Origin: Dactylosporangium aurantiacum
Lineage (GTDB): Bacteria > Actinomycetota > Actinomycetes > Mycobacteriales > Micromonosporaceae
Direction of reading: 5' to 3'
Assembly (NCBI RefSeq): GCF_000716715.1
Contig: NZ_JNYJ01000026.1
Span: forward strand, 1 to 64,000
Length of the DNA: 64,000 nucleotides
Shown: one piece after another, positions 26,987 through 35,098 of the stretch
How the letters are laid out: the number at the start of each line of letters is the position of its first letter
Numbering within the stretch: the stretch's first letter is position 1
Notes under the pieces: generated by a model
What the model was told of the DNA's origin: nothing
The model's database searches: none
What the model saw: the letters and a program-made list of their open reading frames with translations, nothing else
Made by a program: the position numbers and the translations under genes

Positions 26987-27203
26987 CTTCCGAACAGACG
27001 CATCCAGCGGCCGCAACCGTTGACCCATCACGCGGTATATCGCCGGCAAGGCGTGATCTTGCTGCACGCACATCGCCAGATCCAGGCGCCCGCCAGCGCC
27101 GAACGCCGGCCACGAGGCGTTGCCGCTTCCGGCGGCCTGACGCGCTCGGGCTGCGGCCATGAGCGCACACCGGCCGGGATGTGGCCGGCGTCGCGCGGTG
27201 GAC

Positions 27204-27839
27204 TTACCTGGTGGTGGTGAACGCGAGCCGGACTCCGAAGCCGATCAGCACCGTTCCGCTCACCCCGCCGATGAGGCGACGCGTGGCCGGCCGGGAGAAC
27301 ACTCGACGGGCCGCGGCGACCAGGTTCGCTACGGTGAGGAACCAGGCGGCCGTGATCACGACGGCGATCAGTGACAACGCCAGCATGGGGATGAGACCGG
27401 CATCGGCCGGGAGAAACTGGGGCAGGAGCGCGACGAAGAAGATCGCTGCCTTGGGGTTGAGCGTGTTGCACAGCAGGCCGGCGCGAAACGATCCCCACAA
27501 ACTTGACCCGGTGGTGCGCTCGGCGATTGCCTCGGATCGGACGTCGTGTGAGCGCCAGGCCGAGCGCAGTGCGTTGACGCCCAGGTAGACCAGATAGCCC
27601 GCGCCCACGACCTTGATGACGGTGAAGGCAACGGAGGTCATGGTGACCAGTGCCGCGACGCCGGTGGCGGCGGCAATCGCCCACGCGAAGACCCCGGCGG
27701 CCACGCCCAGCGCCGCCGCCACACCGTGTGCGCGCCCGGCGAGGGCCGAGCGGCGCACCACGACGGCGAAGTCCGGTCCAGGCGACATGGCGCCGAGGGC
27801 GACGACGCCGCCGAAGGCCAGTACCTGAGCGGTTGTCAT
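27204..27839 (-). CDS. LysE/RhtB-family amino-acid exporter
   Basis: This protein has 211 residues with about six membrane helices. The family signature near the N-terminus is present (GAMSPGPDFAVVVRRSALAG), as is CNTLNPKAAIFFVALLPQF in the middle. Such proteins export homoserine, threonine, lysine or related metabolites by proton antiport. The length is standard. The ATG has GGGAGGAG upstream. No regulator adjoins it, so the substrate is not predictable. Confidence 0.9.
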   Translation of the reverse strand: MTTAQVLAFGGVVALGAMSPGPDFAVVVRRSALAGRAHGVAAALGVAAGVFAWAIAAATGVAALVTMTSVAFTVIKVVGAGYLVYLGVNALRSAWRSHDVRSEAIAERTTGSSLWGSFRAGLLCNTLNPKAAIFFVALLPQFLPADAGLIPMLALSLIAVVITAAWFLTVANLVAAARRVFSRPATRRLIGGVSGTVLIGFGVRLAFTTTR

Positions 27840-27887
27840 TACCGCTCCTCCCTGCGTTCCGTGGCGGCGATCGGGGCCGCCGGGCTG

Positions 27888-28206
27888 TCACTGTACTGCG
27901 GGCTCACGGAGCACCTTCCTCAGATAGGCTGCTGACTCCTCGTACCTGAGCGCGATGTAGAACGGCGCCGCCCGTCGGGTGGCAAGTCCGACGAGGTTGC
28001 AGGGGCGGCTCACGGCCCACCGTTCGAATGCCTCCATCAACGTCCGGCCGACATCGCGCCCACGAAACTCAGCGCGAACCAGGATTTCCTCCACGGCAGC
28101 CACCGGCCCGGGAGAACGGGAACGACTGTGCGAGGTGACTTGCAAGCTCGGCTACCGCCGCGGCGTCGCTGCTGGCGGCACGCCGCACCGCAGGGGCGTC
28201 GCTCAC
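27888..28206 (-). pseudogene. GNAT acetyltransferase relic, operon copy 1
   Basis: A GTG at 28206 overlaps the stop of the RibD-like gene (GTGA) and starts VSDAPAVRRAASSDAAAVAE, then LASHLAQSFPFSRA, a typical GNAT N-terminus. Near 28095 the frame shifts and the middle is missing. The C-terminal half then reads VEEILVRAEFRGRDVGRTLM and ATRRAAPFYIALRYEESAAY up to 27888, including the acetyl-CoA loop. Codons 1-16 are also present after the second RibD-like gene at about 30105-30156, where the rest is lost. This is the last cistron of a duplicated four-gene operon and is inactive. Confidence 0.6.
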
Positions 28207-28766
28207 TGCCCACCAGGGCGGTAGCGGAGGTAGACGACGCCGTTTCGGAACCGGCGCTCCTCGAGGAGCTCGAGGTCGGCGCGCATCCCGGTCGGCAGCC
28301 CTGGCTTACCCCCACCGACGACAATGGGCCAGACGAACAAGTGGCACTCGTCGAGCAGCCCGGCCTTGAAAGCCTGCGCCGCGAGGTTGGCGCCTCCGAT
28401 GGTGAAATCGCTGCTGGCGGTGGCCTTCAACGCTTTCACTGCGGCCGGGTCGAAACGGCGTTCGATTCGGGTGTCGGCAGTCGAGACTTCGGTGAGGGTG
28501 CTGGAGTAGACGACTTTGCTCGCCGCCTGCCAGGCGCTGGCGAAGTCGGCCGTGAGGTCCGACGTGGCGGCCAGCGCGGGGTCGGTCTCCCAGTGGGCCA
28601 TCGTCTCGTACAGGCGCCGCCCGTACAGGAACGTGCCCACGGACCGCAGGTGCTCGGTGTAGAGCACGAAAACCTCGTCGGCCATGGGGAGCCAGCCGAA
28701 CGCGCCGCGTTCGTCTTCCATGTAGCCGTCGAGCGACACGTTGTTCATGTAAATCAGCTTTGCCAT
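28203..28766 (-). CDS. RibD C-terminal/dihydrofolate-reductase-fold protein, copy 1
   Basis: This protein has 187 residues of the RibD_C superfamily (YyaP/YwjB-like), NADPH-dependent reductases of unknown substrate. The signature start KLIYMNNVSLDGYMEDERGA and the C-terminal motif GGANLAAQAFKAGLLDE, then PIVVGGGKP, are intact. ATG 28766 follows GAGAGGTAGAGGC. It is highly similar to the gene at 30153-30716 and is the only complete cistron in the first operon copy. Its upstream ArsR/AHSA1 genes have been deleted, so it could still be transcribed from the retained promoter through the relic. Confidence 0.85.
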   Translation of the reverse strand: MAKLIYMNNVSLDGYMEDERGAFGWLPMADEVFVLYTEHLRSVGTFLYGRRLYETMAHWETDPALAATSDLTADFASAWQAASKVVYSSTLTEVSTADTRIERRFDPAAVKALKATASSDFTIGGANLAAQAFKAGLLDECHLFVWPIVVGGGKPGLPTGMRADLELLEERRFRNGVVYLRYRPGGQ

Positions 28767-28788
28767 GCCTCTACCTCTCAATGAATCA

Positions 28789-29066
28789 GCTACAACAGCC
28801 GGACGTCCACCAGGGCGGGCGTCCAGCTTGGTGAACGCCCGACGCCGGCCCTCCTCGCCGGGCCGCGTCAGATGTCCGGGGAGCCACTGGCGGATCTCCA
28901 GCCGCGTCCGCCCGTCAGCATCGTCGTGGAACTCGACCCGCGGTCTCGTCTCGAACGGCTCGGCGCCCTGCCGCAGCCCGCCCCTGACGCGCGCGACACC
29001 GTGATCGGCTTGCGCCCGGCGAGCTGAGAACGCCGCACTGATTGGCGCCCGCTGCCGGAAACCCCG
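28789..29066 (-). pseudogene. ArsR-AHSA1 deletion chimera, operon copy 1
   Basis: Comparison with 30738-31584 shows the C-terminal AHSA1 sequence retained with a one-base insertion near 28820. A junction near 29005-29020 joins it directly to the first codons of the ArsR gene, whose ATG is also lost. Most of ArsR and the first half of AHSA1 are missing. No product is expected. Confidence 0.7.
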
Positions 29067-29067
29067 T

Positions 29068-29114
29068 CACTTAACCAACGTGTTAAGTGTAATGAGCGCG
29101 AGTGCTGTCGTCAA
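29068..29114 (-). promoter_or_regulatory. retained promoter and ArsR-type operator, copy 1
   Basis: CACTTAAC, six bases, then GTTAAGTG (29068-29089) is a perfect inverted repeat. On the minus strand TTGACG (29109-29114) and TACACT (29086-29091) are spaced 17 bp, a plausible sigma-A-type promoter whose -10 overlaps the operator. The layout matches copy 2. Confidence 0.6.
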
Positions 29115-29189
29115 CGATCAAGCGCTGGACCGGACCGGTCCGATGCCGTGATGTTGCGGGACAGGATCGCCGGAGTGTTTCGCCGACGG

Positions 29190-29480
29190 GTTTCGAGGCG
29201 TGGTGAACAGCCGCCGTGGATCGTGCCGGACGGGCTGTGGCAGCGCATCGAACCGCTGCCGCCCAGGCCCGTGCCGCGGGATCCGCGGCGTCCCGGACGC
29301 AAGCGGATCCCCGACCGGCTGGTGCTGGACTGGTCCAGGAGTCATCGACTCGTCTCACGTGCGCGCCGCTCGTCGTGGCCCAACAGCGGCCCGAGTCCGG
29401 TCCGCCGCGCCCGAGCGGGAAGCACCACGTCCGGACCGAGAGCGCCGGCATCCCGTACCGACACGTCAGGTGACTTTGTC
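29190..29480 (+). pseudogene. IS5-family transposase relic
   Basis: WIVPDGLWQRIEPLPP, then RKRIPDRLV, is the start of IS5-group (DUF4096) transposases. LDWSRVIDSSHVRA, the GPSPVRRARAGS region and KHHVRTESAGIP follow in shifting frames. The segment between the helix-turn-helix and the first catalytic Asp is deleted and several frameshifts are present. No terminal repeats were identified. Confidence 0.65.
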
Positions 29481-29488
29481 AGGACCTC

Positions 29489-29989
29489 TCAGGCCGCATC
29501 GTTGCGGTTCGCCGCCACTACTTGGAGAAAGTTGCGCTGGCGCCGTGACTCAATGGCTTTAGGGTGATAGGTCGAGCGGACCCAGGCCAGCGCTTCCTGT
29601 GCTGTGCTGCCCTGGAGGATGGCCATGGCGGCGAGGGCGGTACCTGTACGCCCTCTCCCCCCAGCGCAGGCCACCTCTACACGCTCCGACCGTTCAATCC
29701 TGTCCAAGGTTCCGCGTAGCTGCTCAATGGCCCGCAACGGGTGGCGCGGTGCTGCGAAGTCGGGCCAATCCACGTGCTCGTACGGCCATTCCGGCACCCA
29801 GCGCGTCAACCCCACCAGCAAGCGCCCGTACAAGCTTGGCTTATCGAGCGGGTGTCCAAGCAGATAGAGGCCAAAATCAGGCGCGGGCACCGGCGCGCCG
29901 GTATTGCGCAGGCCCCGGGCGAGCACCACGCCACCTCGAGGTAGCAGCACACCGGTTCCGTTGCCGTGGCCGCCGCTGTCGATCGTCAC
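29489..29989 (-). CDS. protein-tyrosine/dual-specificity phosphatase-like protein
   Basis: This protein has 166 residues. The phosphatase P-loop is present as CAGGRGRTGTALA (C-x5-R-T), preceded by the EV of the core strand. An acidic loop with WPDFAAP may carry the general-acid Asp, as WPD does in PTPs. A DSP-like fold is likely. It should dephosphorylate Tyr, Ser/Thr or a phospholipid in the cytosol. The GTG start has AAGGAG six bases upstream. It lies between the two copies of the duplicated operon and is not part of it. Confidence 0.8.
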   Translation of the reverse strand: MTIDSGGHGNGTGVLLPRGGVVLARGLRNTGAPVPAPDFGLYLLGHPLDKPSLYGRLLVGLTRWVPEWPYEHVDWPDFAAPRHPLRAIEQLRGTLDRIERSERVEVACAGGRGRTGTALAAMAILQGSTAQEALAWVRSTYHPKAIESRRQRNFLQVVAANRNDAA

Positions 29990-30152
29990 GAAGGCTCCTT
30001 ACGGTCATCGCCGACTTCAGGTCAGGCCGCGCAGTACCCAGCCGTGCCGTCGCCACGCACTCCCACACATCTGCGGCTGGCCAGACGCTCGGCTCGGACG
30101 TCGACACGCTGCGTCTCGCTGCTGGCGCCACGCCGCACCGCAGGGGCGTCGC

Positions 30153-30716
30153 TCACGGTCCCACAGGGCGGTAGCGGAGGTAGACGACGCCGTTTCGGAA
30201 CCGGCGCTCCTCGAGGAGCTCGAGGTCGGCGCGTATCCCGGTCGGCAATCCTGGCTTACCCCCACCGACGACGATGGGCAGGATGAACAGCTCGCACTCG
30301 TCGACCAGCCCTGCCTGCCAGGCCTGCGCCGCGAGATGTGCCCCTCCGACCATCAGGTCGCCGCTGGCTGTGGCCTTCAGTTCACGGACGGCGGCGGGGT
30401 CGAAATGGCGTTCGATTCGGGTGTCGGCAGTCGAGACGTCGGTGAGGGTGCTGGAGTACACGACTTTGCTCGCCGCCTGCCAGACACCCGCGAAGTCGGC
30501 CATGAGGTCCGACTTCGCCGCCAGCGCGGGGTCGGTCTCCCAGACGGCCATCGCCTCGTACAAGCGCCGCCCGTAGAGGAACGTACCCACAGGCCGTAAG
30601 AGTTCGGTCTGGAACGCGAAGACGTCCTCGTCGATGGGGAACCAGGCGAACGCGCCGCGTTCGTCTTCCATGTAGCCGTCGAGCGACACGTTGTTCATGT
30701 ACACCAGCTTTGCCAT
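30153..30716 (-). CDS. RibD C-terminal/dihydrofolate-reductase-fold protein, copy 2
   Basis: This 187-residue protein is closely similar to the 28203-28766 product (same start and same last 25 residues except the tail). It carries KLVYMNNVSLDGYMEDERGA and GGAHLAAQAWQAGLVDE, then PIVVGGGKP. It lies 23 bp after the AHSA1 gene, in an operon whose first gene is an ArsR repressor. Directly downstream the first 16 codons of a GNAT gene remain and then diverge. RibD-like proteins beside AHSA1/ArsR pairs are common in actinobacteria, but their reaction is unknown. Confidence 0.85.
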   Translation of the reverse strand: MAKLVYMNNVSLDGYMEDERGAFAWFPIDEDVFAFQTELLRPVGTFLYGRRLYEAMAVWETDPALAAKSDLMADFAGVWQAASKVVYSSTLTDVSTADTRIERHFDPAAVRELKATASGDLMVGGAHLAAQAWQAGLVDECELFILPIVVGGGKPGLPTGIRADLELLEERRFRNGVVYLRYRPVGP

Positions 30717-30739
30717 GCCTCTACCTCTCAATGAATCAG

Positions 30740-31210
30740 CTACAACAGCCGGACGTCCACCAGGGCGGCGTCCAGCTTGGTGAACGCCTGACGCCAGCCC
30801 TCCTCGCTGGGCCGCGCCAGATGTCCCGGAAGCCACTGGCGGATCTCCAACCGCGTCCGCCCGTCAGCATCGTCGTGGAACTCGACCCGCAGCCTCGTCT
30901 CGAACGGCTCGACACCCTCCTGCAGCCGGCCACTGACGCGCATGACACCGTCGATCAACTCGCCGTCGACGACGTCGGTGAGGTCGACGTGGATGTGCAC
31001 GCGAAGGCCGGGGTCGGAGGCGTTGACCTCGGTCCACCGCTGAAAGCCGCCGGGGCGCACGTCGAACTCGATCTCCTCGCGCGGCAGTGAGTTGCCGGTC
31101 GGACCCCACCACGCAGCCAGGTGGTCAGGATCGGTGAAGGCTCGGTAAACGAGCTGCCGCGGCGCGTCGAACACACGCGAGATCGCCAGCTGCGGAGTCG
31201 TCGCTCTCAT
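30740..31210 (-). CDS. AHSA1/SRPBCC-family protein
   Basis: This protein has 156 residues of the START/Bet v1-like SRPBCC fold. The N-terminal signature is clear (ISRVFDAPRQLVYRAFTDPD, then HLAAWWGP), and so is the C-terminal helix (EEGWRQAFTKLDAALVDV). It forms a hydrophobic cavity protein, often coupled to ArsR regulators. The ATG overlaps the ArsR stop (ATGA), so translation is coupled. A decayed copy lies at 28789-29066. Confidence 0.9.
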   Translation of the reverse strand: MRATTPQLAISRVFDAPRQLVYRAFTDPDHLAAWWGPTGNSLPREEIEFDVRPGGFQRWTEVNASDPGLRVHIHVDLTDVVDGELIDGVMRVSGRLQEGVEPFETRLRVEFHDDADGRTRLEIRQWLPGHLARPSEEGWRQAFTKLDAALVDVRLL

Positions 31211-31569
31211 TCCATCTCCCTAGGGTCGTTGGCCGCCCGCTCAGCCGCTTGCACCGCGGCGAGGTGGGCGTCGAGGCGGGTGAGGGACGAGTCCCACAAC
31301 TGCCGGTAGCGCTCGATCCAGTCGGCCGCCTCACGCAGCGGGGCCGCTTCGAGGTGACTCGCGCGCCACTTGCCCGACCGCGACCGCGAGATGAGCGCGG
31401 CGCGCTCAAGCACCTTCAGGTGCCGGGACACCGCGGGCATCGAGATCGACAGAGGAGCGGTGAGCTCGGTGACCGTGGCGTCGCGTGCAGCCAACTCGGC
31501 GATGATCGCCCGCCGAGTCGGGTCAGCGAGCGCCGAGAACACCGCACTGAGCTGATCGGTGCCTGCCAT
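31207..31569 (-). CDS. ArsR-family transcriptional repressor
   Basis: This protein has 120 residues with a winged helix: FSALADPTRRAIIAELAARD, LTAPLSISMPAVSRHLKVLE, then LISRSRSGKWRASHLEAAPL. No metal-binding Cys cluster is visible, so this is the AHSA1-linked, non-metal subgroup. The start at 31569 is preferred because GGGAGGG lies just upstream; ATG 31584 lies inside the operator. It should repress its own operon by binding TTAAC-N6-GTTAA at 31584-31601. Confidence 0.9.
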   Translation of the reverse strand: MAGTDQLSAVFSALADPTRRAIIAELAARDATVTELTAPLSISMPAVSRHLKVLERAALISRSRSGKWRASHLEAAPLREAADWIERYRQLWDSSLTRLDAHLAAVQAAERAANDPREME

Positions 31570-31583
31570 CGGAAACCCTCCCA

Positions 31584-31629
31584 TTTAACCAACATGTTAA
31601 ACGTATAGAGTCGCGAGCTCCGTTGTCAA
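31584..31629 (-). promoter_or_regulatory. ArsR operator and promoter, copy 2
   Basis: TTTAAC, six bases, then GTTAAA (31584-31601) is an inverted repeat between the -10 and the ribosome site. The minus strand shows TTGACA at 31624-31629 and TATACG at 31602-31607, spaced 16 bp. An operator over the start site is the usual layout for autorepression. Confidence 0.65.
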
Positions 31630-31646
31630 CGGAGGAGTCAACTGCC

Positions 31647-31960
31647 ATGCGCGCTCGACTGGCCGGCATCGCCCAGCAGGCCGAAGTCAGCGAGGCCACG
31701 GTGTCGCGGGTGCTCAACGACCGCCCCGGCGTGGCCACGCAGACCCGGCAGGCCGTCCTCACCACCCTCGACATGCTCGGTTACGAGCGCCCGGCCCGGC
31801 CGCGCAAGCGCCGCGCGGGGCTGGCCGGCCGTGGCGCACCCGATGGCGCTCGGGCACCGGCGGATCGGGCTGATCACCGGGCCGGACCGGCTCGTGCCGG
31901 TGCGGCGAGAGCTGGTCGGCTGGCGGACCGCCATGCCCCTGGCCCGTCGCGACGTGGTGG
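31647..31960 (+). pseudogene. LacI-family regulator relic
   Basis: ATG 31647 with GGAGGAG upstream starts an intact LacI helix-turn-helix and hinge: RLAGIAQQAEVSEATVSRVL, then NDRPGVATQTRQAVLTTLDM and LGYERP. About 20 codons later a piece of the sugar-binding core appears in another frame (ALGHRRIGLITGPDRLVPVR, then RELVGWRTAM). The roughly 100 residues between, and everything after, are missing. A truncated DNA-binding peptide of about 60 residues could still be made. It is divergent from ArsR. Confidence 0.7.
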
Positions 31961-31965
31961 GACGA

Positions 31966-32496
31966 TCAGCGGGAAGCTCCGCCGTCGGGGGTCCAATAGC
32001 CATTGCGTAGGGCGGCGGCGTAGTTGCGCAACGACCGAGCGCCAGCCGCCAGGTCGGGGTCGTCGATACGCTCGACGGCGAGATCCACCATCAGTGCCAA
32101 GGCCGGTGCCGACCGCCCAGCGCTGTACATGGCAAGAGCGAGGTAGCACTGGATCACCGCGTCCTCGGGAAAGCGCCAATGCCCCTCTCCGAGAAGCTCG
32201 ACCGACTCCTCCATCCGGCCCAGGTTGCGCAGCGTGCTGCCACGGCCCGCGAACGCGTGTCGGAGCTCGTCGCCGTCGAGTCCGGCCTCGAAGGCCGCCT
32301 CGTAGAACGGCAACGCCAGGTCCGGCCGCCCGCTGAAGTCGAGCGACCGGGCGCGGTGGAACATCGCGATCGGTGCGTCGGGGTTGTGTTCGAGCAGCGA
32401 TGCAAAGAAGCGGACCGTCGGCGCCGGTGCATCCCGCCGGGCTTCAGCCCAGGCATTCGCAGCGGTCCGGCGCAGGTCCTCGGTGGACAGTGACAC
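31966..32496 (-). CDS. tetratricopeptide-repeat protein
   Basis: This protein has 176 residues and is all-helical, with TPR-like units (ALPFYEAAFEAGLDGDELRH, GSTLRNLGRMEESVELLGEG, VIQCYLALAMYSAGR). Small TPR proteins of this type are frequent in actinobacteria and have no assigned role. GTG 32496 is chosen because AGGAG lies just upstream. It is probably cytosolic. The 3' end is close to the LacI relic on the other strand. Confidence 0.7.
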   Translation of the reverse strand: MSLSTEDLRRTAANAWAEARRDAPAPTVRFFASLLEHNPDAPIAMFHRARSLDFSGRPDLALPFYEAAFEAGLDGDELRHAFAGRGSTLRNLGRMEESVELLGEGHWRFPEDAVIQCYLALAMYSAGRSAPALALMVDLAVERIDDPDLAAGARSLRNYAAALRNGYWTPDGGASR

Positions 32497-32604
32497 AGGT
32501 TTCTCCTGACTCGGGCTGGTACGCACGCGCGCACCGGACACCGATTCCTAGAACCGGGGCCAGGTGCGGGAAAGAGGACGCAAAGCCGGAGTGACCTCGA
32601 CGGC

Positions 32605-32822
32605 TTGCGATGGTGGCTACGATCGGCCACTGACAGGACGGTAACACGGATCGGCCCGGTGCCGCGATGGCCCCTCGGCGAGGCTAAGGCGAGGATCGCA
32701 CGGCGCAGGCGGTCGGCGGAGCCCTTCATGGGCTGGTGGTCGAGCATGTCGAGCAGCGCGGCGACGGCCGGTGACAGGTCCGTCATGGACGCATCGTCCA
32801 CCTCGGCGGGGTACGGATTCAT
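32605..32822 (-). CDS. possible small ORF coupled to the DUF2079 gene
   Basis: An ATG at 32822 overlaps the stop of the upstream membrane-protein gene (ATGA). The first 40 residues (SPAVAALLDMLDHQPMKGSA, DRLRRAILALASP) look protein-like. After about 32650 the frame runs on into the antisense of unrelated DNA, so the real C-terminus is unclear; either a stop was lost or this is a chance frame. The end coordinate here is arbitrary. No function is proposed. Confidence 0.25.
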
Positions 32823-34246
32823 CGCCCCGCCCCGGGGCCGGCGTGTGCCGGGCCCCGATGGTAGATCGCGACGCCGCCCCGGCGGGTGACGAGCTCGTAG
32901 CCGCGGCCCGGCAGTGCCGCAAACGCGGCGCGCTGGTCCAGTGGGATCAGCGCCGGGTCGGCGAAGTCGGTGACGGCGACCCATTCGGGACGCAGCGCGC
33001 TGTCCGGGTAGTTCGGGTACAGGTAGACGGTGCATCGGACGGTGAGCTGTGCGGCCAGGAGGTTCGTCGCGGCGACGACGGCGCCGTCCGGGATCATCTC
33101 GAGCGTGGCACGGGTCGCGGCCGCAGCGGGATCGGATCTCCACGTCGAGGGAACCACCAGTCGTCGCAGCGGCAGCGTCGTGGTGCAGGCGAGGGCCACG
33201 ACGACGGTGAGCGCGGGCACGGTCCGCGTCCACCACCGGACCGTGGCGTTCGGGTGGGTCCGCAGTGCCGCGAGTGCGTGCAAGAGCGCGACGAAGATGA
33301 CCGGCATGAGTATGGCGCTGTACTGAAACTCGGTTCCCCAGTACATGTGGTTCGTCGACCAGAAACGCCAGGCGAGCGTCGGCGCCGCGAGCAGGAGCAG
33401 CGGTGAGCGTACGGCGAGGAACAGCGTCGGCAGGAGCAGCCAGAGGATCGTGCGGAGTTTGACGCCGGGAGTCAGCAGCCGGGTCAGCGGGTCCTGGGCA
33501 CTCGCGCCGGTCTCGTAGGGGTATGCGTGCCCTGGGTTGAACGCGGGGATCACCAGACCGACGATCACCAGTCCGGTGATGACGGCGAACGCGACGACCG
33601 CCAGGCCCAGCTTGTACTGCCGCCGCAGGATCAGGTAGCCGCCGAGCGCCGCGACGGTCGCGGGCAGCTCCTCCTTGACGAGCACGAGCGGAAGCGCCCA
33701 CAGCGCCGCGGCGTGCCAGCGGTGCTCGGCGAGCCGTACGAGCGCGCAGGCGAGCAGCGGCACCGCGAGGCAGATCTCGTGGAAGTCGAACCCGACGGCC
33801 TCCTGCAGTCCCCAGGACAGGCCGTAGGCGATGCCGATGCCGAGGCCGCCGGTCGGGCCGGTGACCCGCATCCCGTGGCGGGTGACGGGTATCGCCGAAA
33901 CGGCCAGCATCAGCGCCTGGGCCACCAGGAGGGTGATCGGGCTCGGGAAGATCCGGTACGCCGGGGCGAGCAGCATCAGCAGCGGATGGAAGTGGTCGCC
34001 GAGCAGGTGGTAGCCGGGGCCTTTGAGCTGCGACACGGGAGCTTGCAGGTGTGCGTACGCGCGAATGGCTTGTTCGAAGATGCCCAGGTCGTAGCCCGCC
34101 GTCTGGATTCGCAGGTGCCGCGAGACCGACAGCGTGGTGTAAGCGGCGAACAACGCCGCTGCCAGGGCGTACGGCAGCGCGCTGCGGCGATCGAATGACC
34201 CGACGCTGTCGGCGCGCGCCGGCGCGTCGGCGGTGGTGATACTCAT
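32819..34246 (-). CDS. DUF2079 integral membrane protein
   Basis: This protein has 475 residues with about ten helices. The DUF2079 features are clear: YDLGIFEQAIRAYAHLQAPV, HLLGDHFHPLLMLLAPAYRI and VGFDFHEICLAVPLLACAL, with the His/Asp-rich early loop. The soluble C-terminus (VAATNLLAAQLTVRCTVYLY) follows the GT-C pattern. These proteins are thought to be GT-C-like transferases, but no substrate is known. ATG 34246 follows GGAAGGAG. It is divergent from the two-component system at 34412. Confidence 0.85.
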   Translation of the reverse strand: MSITTADAPARADSVGSFDRRSALPYALAAALFAAYTTLSVSRHLRIQTAGYDLGIFEQAIRAYAHLQAPVSQLKGPGYHLLGDHFHPLLMLLAPAYRIFPSPITLLVAQALMLAVSAIPVTRHGMRVTGPTGGLGIGIAYGLSWGLQEAVGFDFHEICLAVPLLACALVRLAEHRWHAAALWALPLVLVKEELPATVAALGGYLILRRQYKLGLAVVAFAVITGLVIVGLVIPAFNPGHAYPYETGASAQDPLTRLLTPGVKLRTILWLLLPTLFLAVRSPLLLLAAPTLAWRFWSTNHMYWGTEFQYSAILMPVIFVALLHALAALRTHPNATVRWWTRTVPALTVVVALACTTTLPLRRLVVPSTWRSDPAAAATRATLEMIPDGAVVAATNLLAAQLTVRCTVYLYPNYPDSALRPEWVAVTDFADPALIPLDQRAAFAALPGRGYELVTRRGGVAIYHRGPAHAGPGAGR

Positions 34247-34411
34247 GCCCCTGCTCCTTCCGCAGGCCGGACCGTCCGGCGCGGGGACCCTAGGCAGGGA
34301 TCTGTGCGGAAGCCGTGGGGAACCCGTGTCGATGCGTGGCGGGTGGGCGGGGCAACGAGTTCCGTGCCGGTTCCCCATCGATTCCGCATGATTGGGTCGC
34401 AGAATGGGCAC

Positions 34412-35098
34412 ATGAGCGCGCGTGTCCTGGTCGCGGAGGACGATCCGAAGCAGGCCCGTCTCGTGCGGGTGTATCTGGAACGCGACGGCCACGACGTGCT
34501 GGCTGTCGGCGACGGCCGCAGCGCGATCGAGCAGTATCGGGCCCGCAGGCCCGACCTCGTCGTGCTCGACGTGATGATGCCGCACGTCGATGGCCTGGAC
34601 GTGTGCCGAATCCTGCGCGCGGAGTCGGCCGTGCCGATCCTGATGCTGACCGCCCGCTCGACCGAGAACGACCAGCTGCTCGGCCTCGATCTGGGCGCCG
34701 ATGACTATCTGACCAAGCCGTACAGCCCGCGGGTGCTGGTCGCGCGGGTGCGCGCCCTGCTGCGCCGCTCCGGCGCGGTCGCCGCGGCCGACCAGCCGGT
34801 GCTGCGCGTGGGCGGCCTGGAGGTGGACGCCGGGCGCTTCGAGGTACGCGTCGACGGGGTCGCGGTGCAACTGACGGCGAAGGAGTTCGGCATTCTGGAG
34901 GTGCTCGCCGCCGCGCCGGGCCGGGTCTTCACCCGAGCGCAGCTCATCGACCGCGCCTTCGGGTTCGACCACGACGTCCTGGAACGCGCCGTCGACACGC
35001 ACGTCGTCAACCTGCGCCGCAAGCTGGAGACCGACGTGTCGCGGCCACGCTTCATACAGACCGTGTACGGACGCGGGTACCGGATGGCCGAACAGTGA
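34412..35098 (+). CDS. OmpR-family response regulator
   Basis: This protein has 228 residues. The receiver domain has the acidic pair EDD (10-12), phospho-acceptor Asp in VVLDVMMP, Thr in LTARS and Lys in YLTKPY. The C-terminal winged helix (VQLTAKEFGILEVLAAAPGR, VDTHVVNLRRKLE, IQTVYGRGYRM) is complete. It overlaps the kinase gene by four bases (GTGA), so the pair is co-translated. The start at 34412 gives the standard N-terminus; the ribosome site there is weak. Confidence 0.95.
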   Translation: MSARVLVAEDDPKQARLVRVYLERDGHDVLAVGDGRSAIEQYRARRPDLVVLDVMMPHVDGLDVCRILRAESAVPILMLTARSTENDQLLGLDLGADDYLTKPYSPRVLVARVRALLRRSGAVAAADQPVLRVGGLEVDAGRFEVRVDGVAVQLTAKEFGILEVLAAAPGRVFTRAQLIDRAFGFDHDVLERAVDTHVVNLRRKLETDVSRPRFIQTVYGRGYRMAEQ

